Assembly (NCBI GenBank): GCA_009778355.1
Contig: WRJY01000210.1
Span: 1 to 7,423 of the forward strand
From: Desulfovibrionaceae bacterium
Lineage (GTDB): Bacteria > Pseudomonadota > Gammaproteobacteria > Burkholderiales > Burkholderiaceae_C
Direction of reading: 5' to 3'
Length of the DNA: 7,423 nt
A model generated the notes under the pieces. It had not been told where the DNA came from. It was given only the letters and a program-made list of their open reading frames with translations, and made no database searches. The stretch's first letter is position 1, and each line of letters starts with the position of its first letter. A program made the position numbers and the translations under genes. Positions 1-5,967 of this stretch are shown here, piece after piece.

Positions 1-167
1 GGTTTCACGGCATGGTGGCGCTGGCGTACTACGGCCTGTCTCCGGCGGATGTGCTGGCCGAACTGGCCCGGCGCGAGGGGCTTTCGGGCATCGATGAAAA
101 GGCGCTGCGCAAGGCGCGCGAGCGCGAAGCCGGGGAACAAGCCCCGCGCAAGGAAGCACGCCCATGA
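1..167 (+). CDS. hisE: HisE, phosphoribosyl-ATP diphosphatase, C-terminal end (partial)
   Basis: The reading frame enters the window open at base 3 and ends at TGA 165-167, giving 54 residues. It begins FHGMVALAYYGLSPADVL and continues ELARREGLSGIDEKALRK. A helix with the FH...ALAxxGLSPxDVLxEL pattern, then RREG-SGI-EKA, is what I know from the C-terminus of HisE, which hydrolyses phosphoribosyl-ATP to phosphoribosyl-AMP in the second step of histidine biosynthesis in the cytoplasm. The catalytic N-terminal part lies outside the window. After EKALRK there is a charged tail of about 16 residues (ending PRKEARP) that looks non-conserved. The stop overlaps the next start in an ATGA junction, so the downstream membrane protein is probably translationally coupled to the his operon. 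The identification rests on a short fragment plus the usual his-to-tat gene order in Comamonadaceae. Confidence 0.8.
   Translation, partial: FHGMVALAYYGLSPADVLAELARREGLSGIDEKALRKAREREAGEQAPRKEARP
150..154 (+). promoter_or_regulatory. Shine-Dalgarno for the DUF4870-like gene
   Basis: AAGGA lies inside the hisE 3' end, 9 bases before ATG 164. It supports that start, which overlaps the hisE stop. Confidence 0.6.
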
Positions 168-580
168 GCGACAAAAACGACGTGATCGACGTGGAACCCG
201 TGCAGCCCCGCGCCGCCGGGGGCAGCGATGCCGGCGACGCGCTCAGTACCTGGGGCTGGGTCAGCTACGTGCTGCACCTGATCGTCGCCGTCGCCGCCGT
301 GGTGCCGACCGCGCAGGCAAGTATTGCGCTGCTCATCATCGCGCTGGTGATGGACCTGGTGAACAAGGGCGATGCCGCCGGTACTTGGCAGGAGAGTCAT
401 TTTCAGTGGCGCATCCACACGGTGTTGTGGGCCGGGGTGCTGTACGTGGTGACGTTTCCGCTGTTCTTGCTGTTTTACTGGCCGGGATGGCTGGCCTGGA
501 CCGTGATTTCCATCTGGTTCCTGTACCGCATCATCAAGGGCATGGTGCGCATGAATGCTGGCCGGGCCGTGGAGAGCTGA
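164..580 (+). CDS. DUF4870-like small integral membrane protein
   Basis: This 138-residue protein has an acidic, Pro/Gly-containing cytoplasm-like N-terminus (residues 1-28) followed by about three to four hydrophobic segments, near residues 31-50, 52-68, 86-105 and 109-127. Between the second and third lies GTWQESHFQWRIHT (residues 73-86). The W-x-SHF-x-W-I-x-T pattern is typical of DUF4870-type membrane proteins, whose biochemical role is unknown. The start is ATG 164, with AAGGA 9 bases upstream and an ATGA overlap with hisE. The stop TGA 578-580 shares its A with the ATG of the patatin gene (TGATG junction), so three genes form one coupled chain. As I remember it, a gene of this type sits between hisE and the HIT/tat genes in many Comamonadaceae. 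That makes a role in the inner membrane near Tat possible, but this is association only. No signal peptide or catalytic motif is visible. Confidence 0.78.
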   Translation: MSDKNDVIDVEPVQPRAAGGSDAGDALSTWGWVSYVLHLIVAVAAVVPTAQASIALLIIALVMDLVNKGDAAGTWQESHFQWRIHTVLWAGVLYVVTFPLFLLFYWPGWLAWTVISIWFLYRIIKGMVRMNAGRAVES

Positions 581-1617
581 TGGCGCAAGACGGCAACGAA
601 CACGCAGCGGCGGGCAAGACAATCAACCTCGCCCTGCAAGGCGGCGGTTCGCACGGGGCCTTTACCGCTGGCGTGCTGGACGCGCTGTTGGAAGATGGCC
701 GCCTGCGCTTCGAGGGCGTCAGCGGCACCAGCGCGGGGGCCATGAACGCCGTCGTGCTGGCGCACGCACTGGCGCGCGCGCACGAGGATGGGCAGGATCA
801 CGCCCAGGCGCGCGAAGCCGCGCGCGCCGCGCTCAGGCGCTTCTGGGACAGCGTGGGCCTGATGGGCAACTTCATGGCCGGCGTGCCGCTGCCGGCGGCC
901 ATGCTGACCGCGTTCACGCAATGGCTGTCGCCGGCGCAGACCAACCCGCTGGGGCTGAACCCGCTGCGCCGGCTGCTGCTGAGCGAAATCGACTTCGACC
1001 GGCTGGACCGCCAGCGCCAGCTCAAGGTCTTCGTGACCGCCACCAACGTGCGCACTGGCCGCGGCGAGGTGTTCAGCGGCGCGCGGCTGTCGGTCGATGC
1101 GGTGATGGCGTCGGCCTGCCTGCCGACGGTGTTTCAGGCGGTGAAGATCGGCGACGACCATTACTGGGACGGCGGCTATTCGGGCAACCCCGCGATCTAC
1201 CCGCTGACCTACCACACCACCAGCGCCGACGTGCTGCTGGTGCAGATCAACCCGATCGAGGCGCCCTACACCCCCGGCGCGGGCGCGGTGGAGATCATGG
1301 AGCGTGTCAACGAGATCACCTTCAACGCCTCGCTGCTGGCCGAGTTGCGCGCCATCGAATTCGTCAGCCGCCTGCTGGCCGAGGGCCGGCTGGACCCGGC
1401 GCACTACAAGAACGTGCTGCTGCACCGGGTGGACGGCGGCGCGGCGCTGGCCGAATTCGGCGCCGCCAGCAAGTCGCGCACCGACAGCGCCTTCGTCTCC
1501 CGCCTGTACGATCTGGGGCGCGCGGCTGGCCAGAACTGGTTGCAGGCCCACTTCAACGATGTCGGCGTATGCTCCAGCATGGAAAAAATGACGCACCACG
1601 CCAAGACCACGCCATGA
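580..1617 (+). CDS. Patatin-like phospholipase family protein
   Basis: This 345-residue protein is a serine lipid acyl hydrolase of the patatin fold, which uses a Ser-Asp dyad to hydrolyse phospholipids or other acyl esters. The motifs are intact: the oxyanion-hole glycine loop GGGSHG at residues 21-26, nucleophile elbow GTSAG at 49-53 with Ser51, the ASACLP segment at 177-182, and the catalytic Asp197 in DGG (197-199). There is no N-terminal signal peptide or clear membrane helix, so a cytoplasmic or peripheral membrane location is likely. The start is ATG 580, which overlaps the previous stop (TGATG). GGAGA at 571-575 lies 4 bases upstream, and the start sits just before the conserved TINLALQGGG strand. 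The frame is open as far as base 49, but that extension is only the shifted frame of the membrane protein gene. The last 15-20 residues look non-conserved, and the stop overlaps the HIT gene (ATGA). The substrate is unknown. Family membership is secure from the motifs. Confidence 0.92.
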   Translation: MAQDGNEHAAAGKTINLALQGGGSHGAFTAGVLDALLEDGRLRFEGVSGTSAGAMNAVVLAHALARAHEDGQDHAQAREAARAALRRFWDSVGLMGNFMAGVPLPAAMLTAFTQWLSPAQTNPLGLNPLRRLLLSEIDFDRLDRQRQLKVFVTATNVRTGRGEVFSGARLSVDAVMASACLPTVFQAVKIGDDHYWDGGYSGNPAIYPLTYHTTSADVLLVQINPIEAPYTPGAGAVEIMERVNEITFNASLLAELRAIEFVSRLLAEGRLDPAHYKNVLLHRVDGGAALAEFGAASKSRTDSAFVSRLYDLGRAAGQNWLQAHFNDVGVCSSMEKMTHHAKTTP

Positions 1618-2000
1618 CCGCATCCGCACACGAGACCAACTGCATTTTCTGCAAGATCGCCGCCGGCCAGATTCCGTCGAAAAAGGTGTACGAAGACGAC
1701 GAACTCTTCGCTTTCCACGACATCAACCCCTGGGCGCCGGTGCATTTTTTAATCATCCCCAAGGCGCACATACCGTCGATGGCGCAAATCGGGCCCGAGC
1801 ACCAGGCGCTGCTGGGCCGGATCATGACCCTGGCGCCCAGGCTGGCGCTGGAGCAGGGCTGCCAGCCCTATCCGCAAGGGGGCTTTCGCGTCGTCGTCAA
1901 CACCGGCGCCGATGGCGGGCAGGAAGTGCATCACCTGCACGTGCACGTCATGGGCGGCCCGCGCCCCTGGGCTGGCCCGAAGCCCTGGACGCGCGGCTGA
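1614..2000 (+). CDS. HIT-family (Hint-like) nucleotide-binding protein
   Basis: This 128-residue protein is a histidine-triad hydrolase. It starts with CxxC (Cys10 and Cys13, in NCIFCKI), has the Hint-type IPSKKVYEDDELFAFHDI stretch (residues 20-37) and the PVHFLIIPKAHI strand, and ends with the triad HLHVHVM at 107-113. His109 is the expected nucleophile. Hint-family enzymes cleave purine nucleoside phosphoramidates and aminoacyl-AMP-type substrates in the cytoplasm. The length is normal for the family, and the C-terminal PRPWAGPKPWTRG gives the conserved tryptophan region. The start is ATG 1614, in an ATGA overlap with the patatin stop. No clear Shine-Dalgarno is present, so translation is probably coupled. 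In Comamonadaceae this gene is usually directly before tatA. Its cellular role is not defined by the context. Confidence 0.93.
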   Translation: MTASAHETNCIFCKIAAGQIPSKKVYEDDELFAFHDINPWAPVHFLIIPKAHIPSMAQIGPEHQALLGRIMTLAPRLALEQGCQPYPQGGFRVVVNTGADGGQEVHHLHVHVMGGPRPWAGPKPWTRG

Positions 2001-2094
2001 CGCAAACCCGGCGCGCAAAAACCGCGCAGACGCCGCGCCGTCTAGAATCGGCTGAATGCGCTGGACGTTTTTAACTGGCGCAAGGAGCAGCATC
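2001..2094 (+). promoter_or_regulatory. HIT-tatA gap with weak promoter-like site and tatA Shine-Dalgarno
   Basis: This 94-base gap separates the HIT stop from the tatA start. TAGAAT at 2042-2047 resembles a sigma-70 -10 box, but no good -35 hexamer is seen 16-18 bases before it, so the promoter call is weak. Just upstream, CGGCGCG (2009-2015) and CGCGCCG (2034-2040) form a 7-base inverted repeat with an 18-base loop. It has no T-run and may be chance in GC-rich DNA. AAGGAG at 2082-2087, 7 bases before ATG 2095, is a strong ribosome binding site and fixes the tatA start. Confidence 0.4.
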
Positions 2095-2337
2095 ATGGGT
2101 TTCGGTTCCCCTATACATTGGCTGATTATTCTGCTGGTCGTGGTATTGATTTTTGGTACCAAAAAGCTGAAGAACATCGGCTCTGACTTGGGCAGCGCCG
2201 TCAAGGGTTTCAAGGACGGCATGAAGGATGGCGCGTCTGATGCCGACGCCGACAAGCCGCCAGTGGCCGGGCAGGTCGCCAACAACGCCGCCGCCAGCAA
2301 GGACACCATCGACGTGCAGGCGACGGAAAAAAGCTGA
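2095..2337 (+). CDS. tatA: TatA, twin-arginine translocase pore-forming subunit
   Basis: This 80-residue protein is the multi-copy TatA subunit that polymerises at the TatBC receptor to let folded proteins with twin-arginine signal peptides cross the inner membrane. Residues 7-20 form the short transmembrane helix. FGTKKL at 20-25 is the hinge and start of the amphipathic helix, which continues through NIGSDLGSAVKGFKDGM (27-43). The rest is a polar, unstructured tail. His8 occupies the position of the polar residue Gln8 of E. coli TatA. The start is ATG 2095, not the in-frame ATG 2056, because AAGGAG (2082-2087) is correctly spaced and TatA proteins begin directly before the membrane helix. 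It is first in the tatABC set. It is followed by a 219-base gap with strong hairpins, so it may be expressed at a different level from tatBC. Confidence 0.96.
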   Translation: MGFGSPIHWLIILLVVVLIFGTKKLKNIGSDLGSAVKGFKDGMKDGASDADADKPPVAGQVANNAAASKDTIDVQATEKS

Positions 2338-2368
2338 GACATTTTTTGCACTGCCAGCCTTCATCCCT

Positions 2369-2503
2369 GGCCCCCATCCCAACCTTCCCCCAAAGGGGGA
2401 AGGAGCAGGTTTTCCCCAGAGGGGGAAGGGGCCACATTTTCTTCCCCGCCTGGGGGAGAAAACACCAATTCCTCCCCCTTTGGGGGAGGGTAGGGTGGGG
2501 GCC
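2369..2503. repeat. Composite hairpin repeat element, head-out form, between tatA and tatB
   Basis: This 135-base element fills most of the tatA-tatB gap. Its outer ends are inverted: GGCCCCCATCCC (2369-2380) against GGGTGGGGGCC (2493-2503). Inside each end is a tight hairpin. CCTTCCCCC-AAA-GGGGGAAGG (2383-2403) has perfect 9-base arms, and CCTCCCCC-TTT-GGGGGAGG (2471-2489) has perfect 8-base arms. Two weaker hairpins of the same C-run/G-run design lie in the core: TTCCCC...GGGGAA around 2412-2427, and TTTTCTTCCCC-GCCT-GGGGGAGAAAA at 2437-2462. The left module recurs almost unchanged before pdxA at 6030-6065, which shows this is a dispersed family and not a unique terminator. It resembles REP/REPIN-type non-coding elements. 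Frames through it are not genes. Nothing else is seen in 2338-2368 or 2504-2556, and tatB has no clear Shine-Dalgarno there. Confidence 0.88.
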
Positions 2504-2556
2504 AGCGGCGGTGGATTCACTCGAAACCGTGCCAGTCTGACCGCCCGATTCCTTCC

Positions 2557-3036
2557 ATGCTCGACCTCGGCATTTCCAAAATGGCGCTGATCGGCGCCGT
2601 GGCGCTGATCGTCATCGGCCCCGAAAAGCTGCCGCGCGTGGCGCGCACCATTGGCACGCTGCTGGGCAAGGCGCAGCGTTACGTGGCCGACGTCAAGGCC
2701 GAGGTCAACCGGGCCATGGACCTGGACGAGCTCAAGAAGATGAAGGAAACGGTGGAAGACGCTGGCCGCGAAGTCGAGCGCAGCCTCCACGCCGCCAAGG
2801 CCAGCTTCGAAAAAGACATGAACGCCGCCGCCGCCGCGCTGCAAGGCACGGATGGCGCGAGCGCCGATGCCGCCGCCCCGGCCTGGGAGCCGCTGCCGCC
2901 CGTATACCGGCGGCCCGGCAAGAACTGGCGCTTGAAGCGCGGCGCCACGCCGCAGTGGTACAAGGCCCGCCAGGGCGTGCGCCGCCAGGTGCAGTCCGGC
3001 GCGGCGCGGGTGGCGCGCTTTCGTCCGAAAAAATGA
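2557..3036 (+). CDS. tatB: TatB, twin-arginine translocase receptor subunit
   Basis: This 159-residue protein is the TatB subunit, which pairs with TatC to bind twin-arginine signal peptides. It opens with MLDLGISKMALIGAVALIVI, a short membrane helix, then the hallmark GPEKLPRVARTIGTLLGKAQ amphipathic segment. From about residue 45 to 95 it is a highly charged, probably helical region (DLDELKKMKETVEDAGREVE). The last third is Ala/Pro-rich and then strongly basic (RPGKNWRLKRG, ending ARFRPKK). Residue 8 is Lys where E. coli TatB has Glu. I believe Lys is usual in Burkholderiales, so this is lineage-typical, not damage. The start at ATG 2557 is placed by homology, since no Shine-Dalgarno is visible within 15 bases. 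The stop overlaps tatC by ATGA. It is separated from tatA by a repeat element. Confidence 0.95.
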   Translation: MLDLGISKMALIGAVALIVIGPEKLPRVARTIGTLLGKAQRYVADVKAEVNRAMDLDELKKMKETVEDAGREVERSLHAAKASFEKDMNAAAAALQGTDGASADAAAPAWEPLPPVYRRPGKNWRLKRGATPQWYKARQGVRRQVQSGAARVARFRPKK

Positions 3037-3827
3037 CCGACCCCAAGCAAGACCCCGAAGACGAACTGGCTGGCACCGAGCAACCCTTCGTCGAGCATCT
3101 GCTGGAACTGCGCAACCGGCTGATGAAGGCGGGACTGGCGGTGATTGTTGTCGGCATCGCGTTGGCCGTGTATCCGGGGCCGAGTCAGCTCTACGATTGG
3201 CTGGCCGCGCCACTGATGGCGCACATGCCCAAGGACGCGAAGATGGTCGCCATCGGGGTCGTCTCACCATTCATGGTGCCGATGCAAATTTTGCTGATGA
3301 CGGCGTTCATGATCGCGCTGCCAATTGTGCTTTACCAGGCGTGGGCCTTCGTCGCGCCGGGGCTGTACGCACATGAAAAACGCATGGTGCTGCCGCTGGT
3401 GGTTTCCAGCACCGTTTTGTTTTTCACCGGGGTGGCGATGTGTTATTTCGTGGTGTTCGGCAAGGTATTTGCTTTCATCCAGCAGTTCGCGCCGCAGTCG
3501 ATCACGCCCATGCCGGACGCTGAAGCATATCTGAGCTTCGTGCTGACCATGTTCCTGATCTTTGGGCTGGCGTTCGAGGTGCCGGTTGCGGTGGTGGTGC
3601 TGGCGCGCATCGGCGTGGTGAGCATCGAGCAGCTCAAGAGCTTTCGTGGCTATTTCATGGTGGCGTCCACCGTCATTGCCGCCTTCGTCACGCCATCGGA
3701 CCTGGTTTCCATGCTGGCCCTGATGTTCCCGATGTGGCTGCTGTACGAGGTCGGCATCCATGCCGCCGCGCTGTTCATCCAGCGCACCAAGGCGCCTGAG
3801 GACGAGACGGAGACGGCCAGTTCCTGA
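3033..3827 (+). CDS. tatC: TatC, twin-arginine translocase signal-peptide receptor
   Basis: This 264-residue protein is the six-helix core of the Tat complex and recognises the RR motif of signal peptides. The cytoplasmic N-terminus carries FVEHLLELRNRL (residues 19-30). The first periplasmic loop holds VSPFMVPMQI. The conserved first cytoplasmic loop is APGLYAHEKR (108-117), with Glu115 matching the signal-peptide-binding Glu103 of E. coli. FGLAFEVPV (177-185) carries the intramembrane Glu182, equivalent to E. coli Glu170. The FVTPSDLVSMLAL segment (218-230) carries Asp223. Length and topology are normal. The start is ATG 3033, overlapping the tatB stop (ATGA). The in-frame extension upstream lies inside tatB and lacks similarity. 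No Shine-Dalgarno is evident, so translation is likely coupled to tatB. It is the last gene of the tat group, and the next gene is convergent. Confidence 0.97.
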   Translation: MTDPKQDPEDELAGTEQPFVEHLLELRNRLMKAGLAVIVVGIALAVYPGPSQLYDWLAAPLMAHMPKDAKMVAIGVVSPFMVPMQILLMTAFMIALPIVLYQAWAFVAPGLYAHEKRMVLPLVVSSTVLFFTGVAMCYFVVFGKVFAFIQQFAPQSITPMPDAEAYLSFVLTMFLIFGLAFEVPVAVVVLARIGVVSIEQLKSFRGYFMVASTVIAAFVTPSDLVSMLALMFPMWLLYEVGIHAAALFIQRTKAPEDETETASS

Positions 3828-3838
3828 ACGCGCCGCTG

Positions 3839-3856
3839 GCGGCCATCGATGGCCGC
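3839..3856. repeat. 18-base perfect palindrome in the tatC-degQ convergent gap
   Basis: GCGGCCATCGATGGCCGC reads the same on both strands and lies 11 bases after the tatC stop. Outer CGCCGC (3831-3836) and GCGGCG (3855-3860) can pair in an alternative, longer stem. The gap (3828-3922) separates two convergent genes, so a bidirectional terminator is plausible. No T-run follows on either strand, so an intrinsic terminator is not shown. The word GGATGCGA also occurs twice, at 3865-3872 and 3893-3900. Confidence 0.55.
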
Positions 3857-3922
3857 GGCGATCAGGATGCGAATCGACTCAAGGGCAACGCTGGATGCGA
3901 TCCATTTCGCATTCCGGCGGTT

Positions 3923-5065
3923 TCATCGCATCTGCATCCGGGGCCGTGGCCGCTGCGCCGGGGTGACGGGTACGTGCTTTTGCTCGCTGCGGCGCTCCAG
4001 CGCGAAGGGCACGGCCTGGCCGGGCTGCAGGGCGGCGATGCGGGCCAGCAGTTCGGATACCGTGTGCACCGGCTGCCCGTTCACCTCGGTGATGACGTCG
4101 CCTGGCCGGATGCCCGCGCTGGCCGCCGGGCCGCCGTTGAGCACGCCGGTGATGATGACGCCTTGCCGGGTCTTGATGCCGAAGGTCTGCGCCAGTTCGG
4201 GCGTCAACTCGCCCGGCTCGACGCCGATCCAGCCGCGCACCACCTGGCCGTTTTTGACGATGCCCTCCATCACCTGCCGGGCGGTGGCGACCGGGATGGC
4301 AAAGCCAATGCCCATGCTGCCGCCCGAGCGCGAGTAGATGGCGGTGTTGATGCCCATCAGGTTGCCGCCGGTGTCGATCAGCGCGCCGCCTGAGTTGCCG
4401 GGGTTGATGGCGGCGTCGGTCTGGATGAAATTCTCGAAGGTATTGATGCCGAGCTGGTTGCGCCCCAGCGCGCTGACGATGCCGCTGGTCACCGTCTGGC
4501 CGACGCCGAACGGGTTGCCGATGGCCAGCACCTGGTCGCCCACTTGCAGCGCGTCGGAGTCGCCCAGCGTCATCACCGGCAACTCGCCCAGGTCGATCTT
4601 CAGCACCGCCAAGTCGGATTCGGGGTCGGTGCCGATCACCTTGGCGCCGGCGTGGCGCGCGTCGGCCAGCACGACGTCGATCTCGTCGGCGCCCTCCACC
4701 ACGTGGTTGTTGGTCAGCACGTAGCCTTCGGGGCTGACGATCACGCCCGAGCCCAGGCCGGTCTGCTGCTGCTCGCCGCGGTCGCCGAAGAAGAAGCGGA
4801 ACCATGGGTCGTTGCTGGCCGCCGAGTGCGTGGTGGTGCTGGTGTTGATGCTGACCACCGCCGGCGCCGCCTTGCGCACCGCGCCGTTCAGGCTGCCGGG
4901 CGCCGTCGCGCCCGGCGCGGCGCTGGGCGCCTGGACGATGGAGAGGGCGCCGGCTGGCCGCGCGTGACCGTGGCCGGCCCAATCCGGCTTCAGCGTGAAG
5001 ACGACGAACCACGCCGCCAGCAGCACGGTGACGGTTTGGGCAAACAGCAGCCAGAGGCGTTTCAT
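3923..5065 (-). CDS. Membrane-anchored trypsin-like serine protease with one PDZ domain (DegS/DegQ type)
   Basis: This 380-residue protein of the HtrA family has an uncleaved-looking N-terminal hydrophobic anchor (residues 4-24, LWLLFAQTVTVLLAAWFVVF), a linker rich in Ala/Pro/Gly to about 58, a chymotrypsin-fold protease domain (about 60-270) and a single PDZ domain (about 275-360). The catalytic triad is intact: His121 in TNNHVV, Asp151 in DPESDLAVLKI, Ser225 in NPGNSGGAL. The Q-linker segment FRFFFGDRGEQQQTGLGSG resembles the LA loop region of DegQ/DegP. One PDZ domain plus an anchor is the DegS architecture, so it should act in the periplasm at the inner membrane in protein quality control or envelope-stress signalling. 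DegP and DegQ carry two PDZ domains. The start is ATG 5065 (minus strand). It has no clear Shine-Dalgarno, but it gives the expected MKR-WLLFAQTVTVLLAAW beginning. It is convergent to tatC and divergent from the Nif3 gene. Confidence 0.93.
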   Translation of the reverse strand: MKRLWLLFAQTVTVLLAAWFVVFTLKPDWAGHGHARPAGALSIVQAPSAAPGATAPGSLNGAVRKAAPAVVSINTSTTTHSAASNDPWFRFFFGDRGEQQQTGLGSGVIVSPEGYVLTNNHVVEGADEIDVVLADARHAGAKVIGTDPESDLAVLKIDLGELPVMTLGDSDALQVGDQVLAIGNPFGVGQTVTSGIVSALGRNQLGINTFENFIQTDAAINPGNSGGALIDTGGNLMGINTAIYSRSGGSMGIGFAIPVATARQVMEGIVKNGQVVRGWIGVEPGELTPELAQTFGIKTRQGVIITGVLNGGPAASAGIRPGDVITEVNGQPVHTVSELLARIAALQPGQAVPFALERRSEQKHVPVTPAQRPRPRMQMR

Positions 5066-5098
5066 GGGCGGGTCATGGCAAAAGGCAAGCGATGGGAA

Positions 5099-5104
5099 AT
5101 TGTA
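5099..5104 (-). promoter_or_regulatory. Possible -10 box for the DegS/DegQ-type protease gene
   Basis: On the minus strand the sequence reads TACAAT, one base from the TATAAT consensus, 33 bases before the protease ATG. No convincing -35 hexamer is found 16-18 bases upstream. The short divergent gap (5066-5146) must hold both promoters. AGGAGG occurs at 5104-5109 on the plus strand but is too far from either ATG of the Nif3 gene. It is 10 bases from an in-frame TTG at 5120. Confidence 0.4.
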
Positions 5105-5146
5105 GGAGGCGAAAGGGGCTTGCCGCGCATGACCGACAATGGCCCC

Positions 5147-5941
5147 ATGTCCGAGTCAAGGTCACACACATCATCTGCAGCCGGCGCCGACCGTGCGGCG
5201 CTGGTGGCTGCTTTCGACGCCGAGATGCAGCCCGAACGCTTCAAGGACTACGGCCCCAACGGCCTGCAAGTGGAAGGCGCGGCGCGCGTGCGCAAGCTGG
5301 TCAGCGGCGTGACCGCCAGCCGGGCGCTGATCGACGCCGCCATCGAGGCCGGGGCCGACGCCATCTTCGTGCACCACGGCCTGTTCTGGCGCGGGCAGGA
5401 CGCGCGCGTTACCGGCTGGATGAAGGAGCGCCTGAAGCGCCTGCTGACGCGCGACATCAACCTGCTGGCCTACCACCTGCCGCTGGACGCGCACCCCACG
5501 CTGGGCAACAACGCGCAACTCGGCCTGCGGCTGGGGCTGCTGGCCGATGGCCGCTTTGGCGAGCAGGAGCTGGGCTTCATCGGCGGGCGCGCTGGCGGCG
5601 GGGCCTTTGCCGATGCCGGCGCGCTGGCCCGGCATCTCGAACTGACGCTGCGCCGGGCGGTCACACACGTCGGCGCGCCGCCATCGGCGATCGAAAGAAT
5701 CGCCTGGTGCAGCGGCGGCGCGCAGGACTGGTTCGAGGCCGCCATCGCCGCCGGCGCGCAAGCCTTCATCACCGGGGAAATTTCCGAGCCACAGACGCAT
5801 CTGGCGCGCGAATGCGGCGTCGCCTTCTACGCCTGCGGCCATCACGCCACCGAACGCTACGGCGCCCCGGCGATGGCGGCGCGCGTGGCGGCGCAATTGG
5901 GCATCGAGCACCAGTTCATCGACATTGACAACCCCGCTTGA
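5147..5941 (+). CDS. Nif3-like dinuclear metal center protein (YbgI/GTP cyclohydrolase I type 2 family)
   Basis: This 264-residue protein belongs to the Nif3/DUF34 family, hexameric toroidal proteins with a two-metal site. Their physiological role is unsettled despite the GTP cyclohydrolase label. PERFKDYGPNGLQVEG (29-44) is the family opening. Metal ligands expected from E. coli YbgI are present with the right spacing: His76-His77 in VHHGLFW, His110 and Asp114 in AYHLPLD, and His232 and Glu236 in CGHHATE. GEISEPQTH (210-218) is also conserved. The start is uncertain. ATG 5129 adds 6 residues (MTDNGP) and TTG 5120 adds 9. I chose ATG 5147 because even this leaves a longer N-terminus than usual, and because GACAAT (5134-5139) could be a -10 box placing transcription at or next to that ATG. 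The stop is 132 bases before pdxA. The gap holds a repeat element. Confidence 0.92.
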   Translation: MSESRSHTSSAAGADRAALVAAFDAEMQPERFKDYGPNGLQVEGAARVRKLVSGVTASRALIDAAIEAGADAIFVHHGLFWRGQDARVTGWMKERLKRLLTRDINLLAYHLPLDAHPTLGNNAQLGLRLGLLADGRFGEQELGFIGGRAGGGAFADAGALARHLELTLRRAVTHVGAPPSAIERIAWCSGGAQDWFEAAIAAGAQAFITGEISEPQTHLARECGVAFYACGHHATERYGAPAMAARVAAQLGIEHQFIDIDNPA

Positions 5942-5967
5942 GATGGAGTTCATCCTGTCGCTTTCTT

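Noticed and set aside
475..1629. A 384-codon minus-strand frame opposite the patatin gene.
   Set aside because: The opposite strand encodes an intact patatin with all catalytic motifs. This frame has low-complexity shadow composition.
2056..2094. An earlier tatA start at ATG 2056 giving 13 extra residues.
   Set aside because: TatA begins immediately before its membrane helix, and AAGGAG is placed for ATG 2095. The extra residues are unlike the family.
2369..2503. A CRISPR array or a simple rho-independent terminator as explanation for the repeated G/C hairpins.
   Set aside because: The units are inverted and unevenly spaced with no unique spacers of constant length. No T-run follows the hairpins, and a copy lies upstream of pdxA, where a terminator would not be expected.
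2346..2540. Small plus-strand frames between tatA and tatB that could encode a 64-residue peptide.
   Set aside because: They are translations of the hairpin repeat (TFPQRGKE-like and PLWGRVGWG-like strings) without a ribosome binding site.
3879..5012. A 377-codon minus-strand frame overlapping the protease gene in another frame.
   Set aside because: The protease frame carries the full catalytic triad and PDZ domain. This one is an Arg-rich shifted reading of it.
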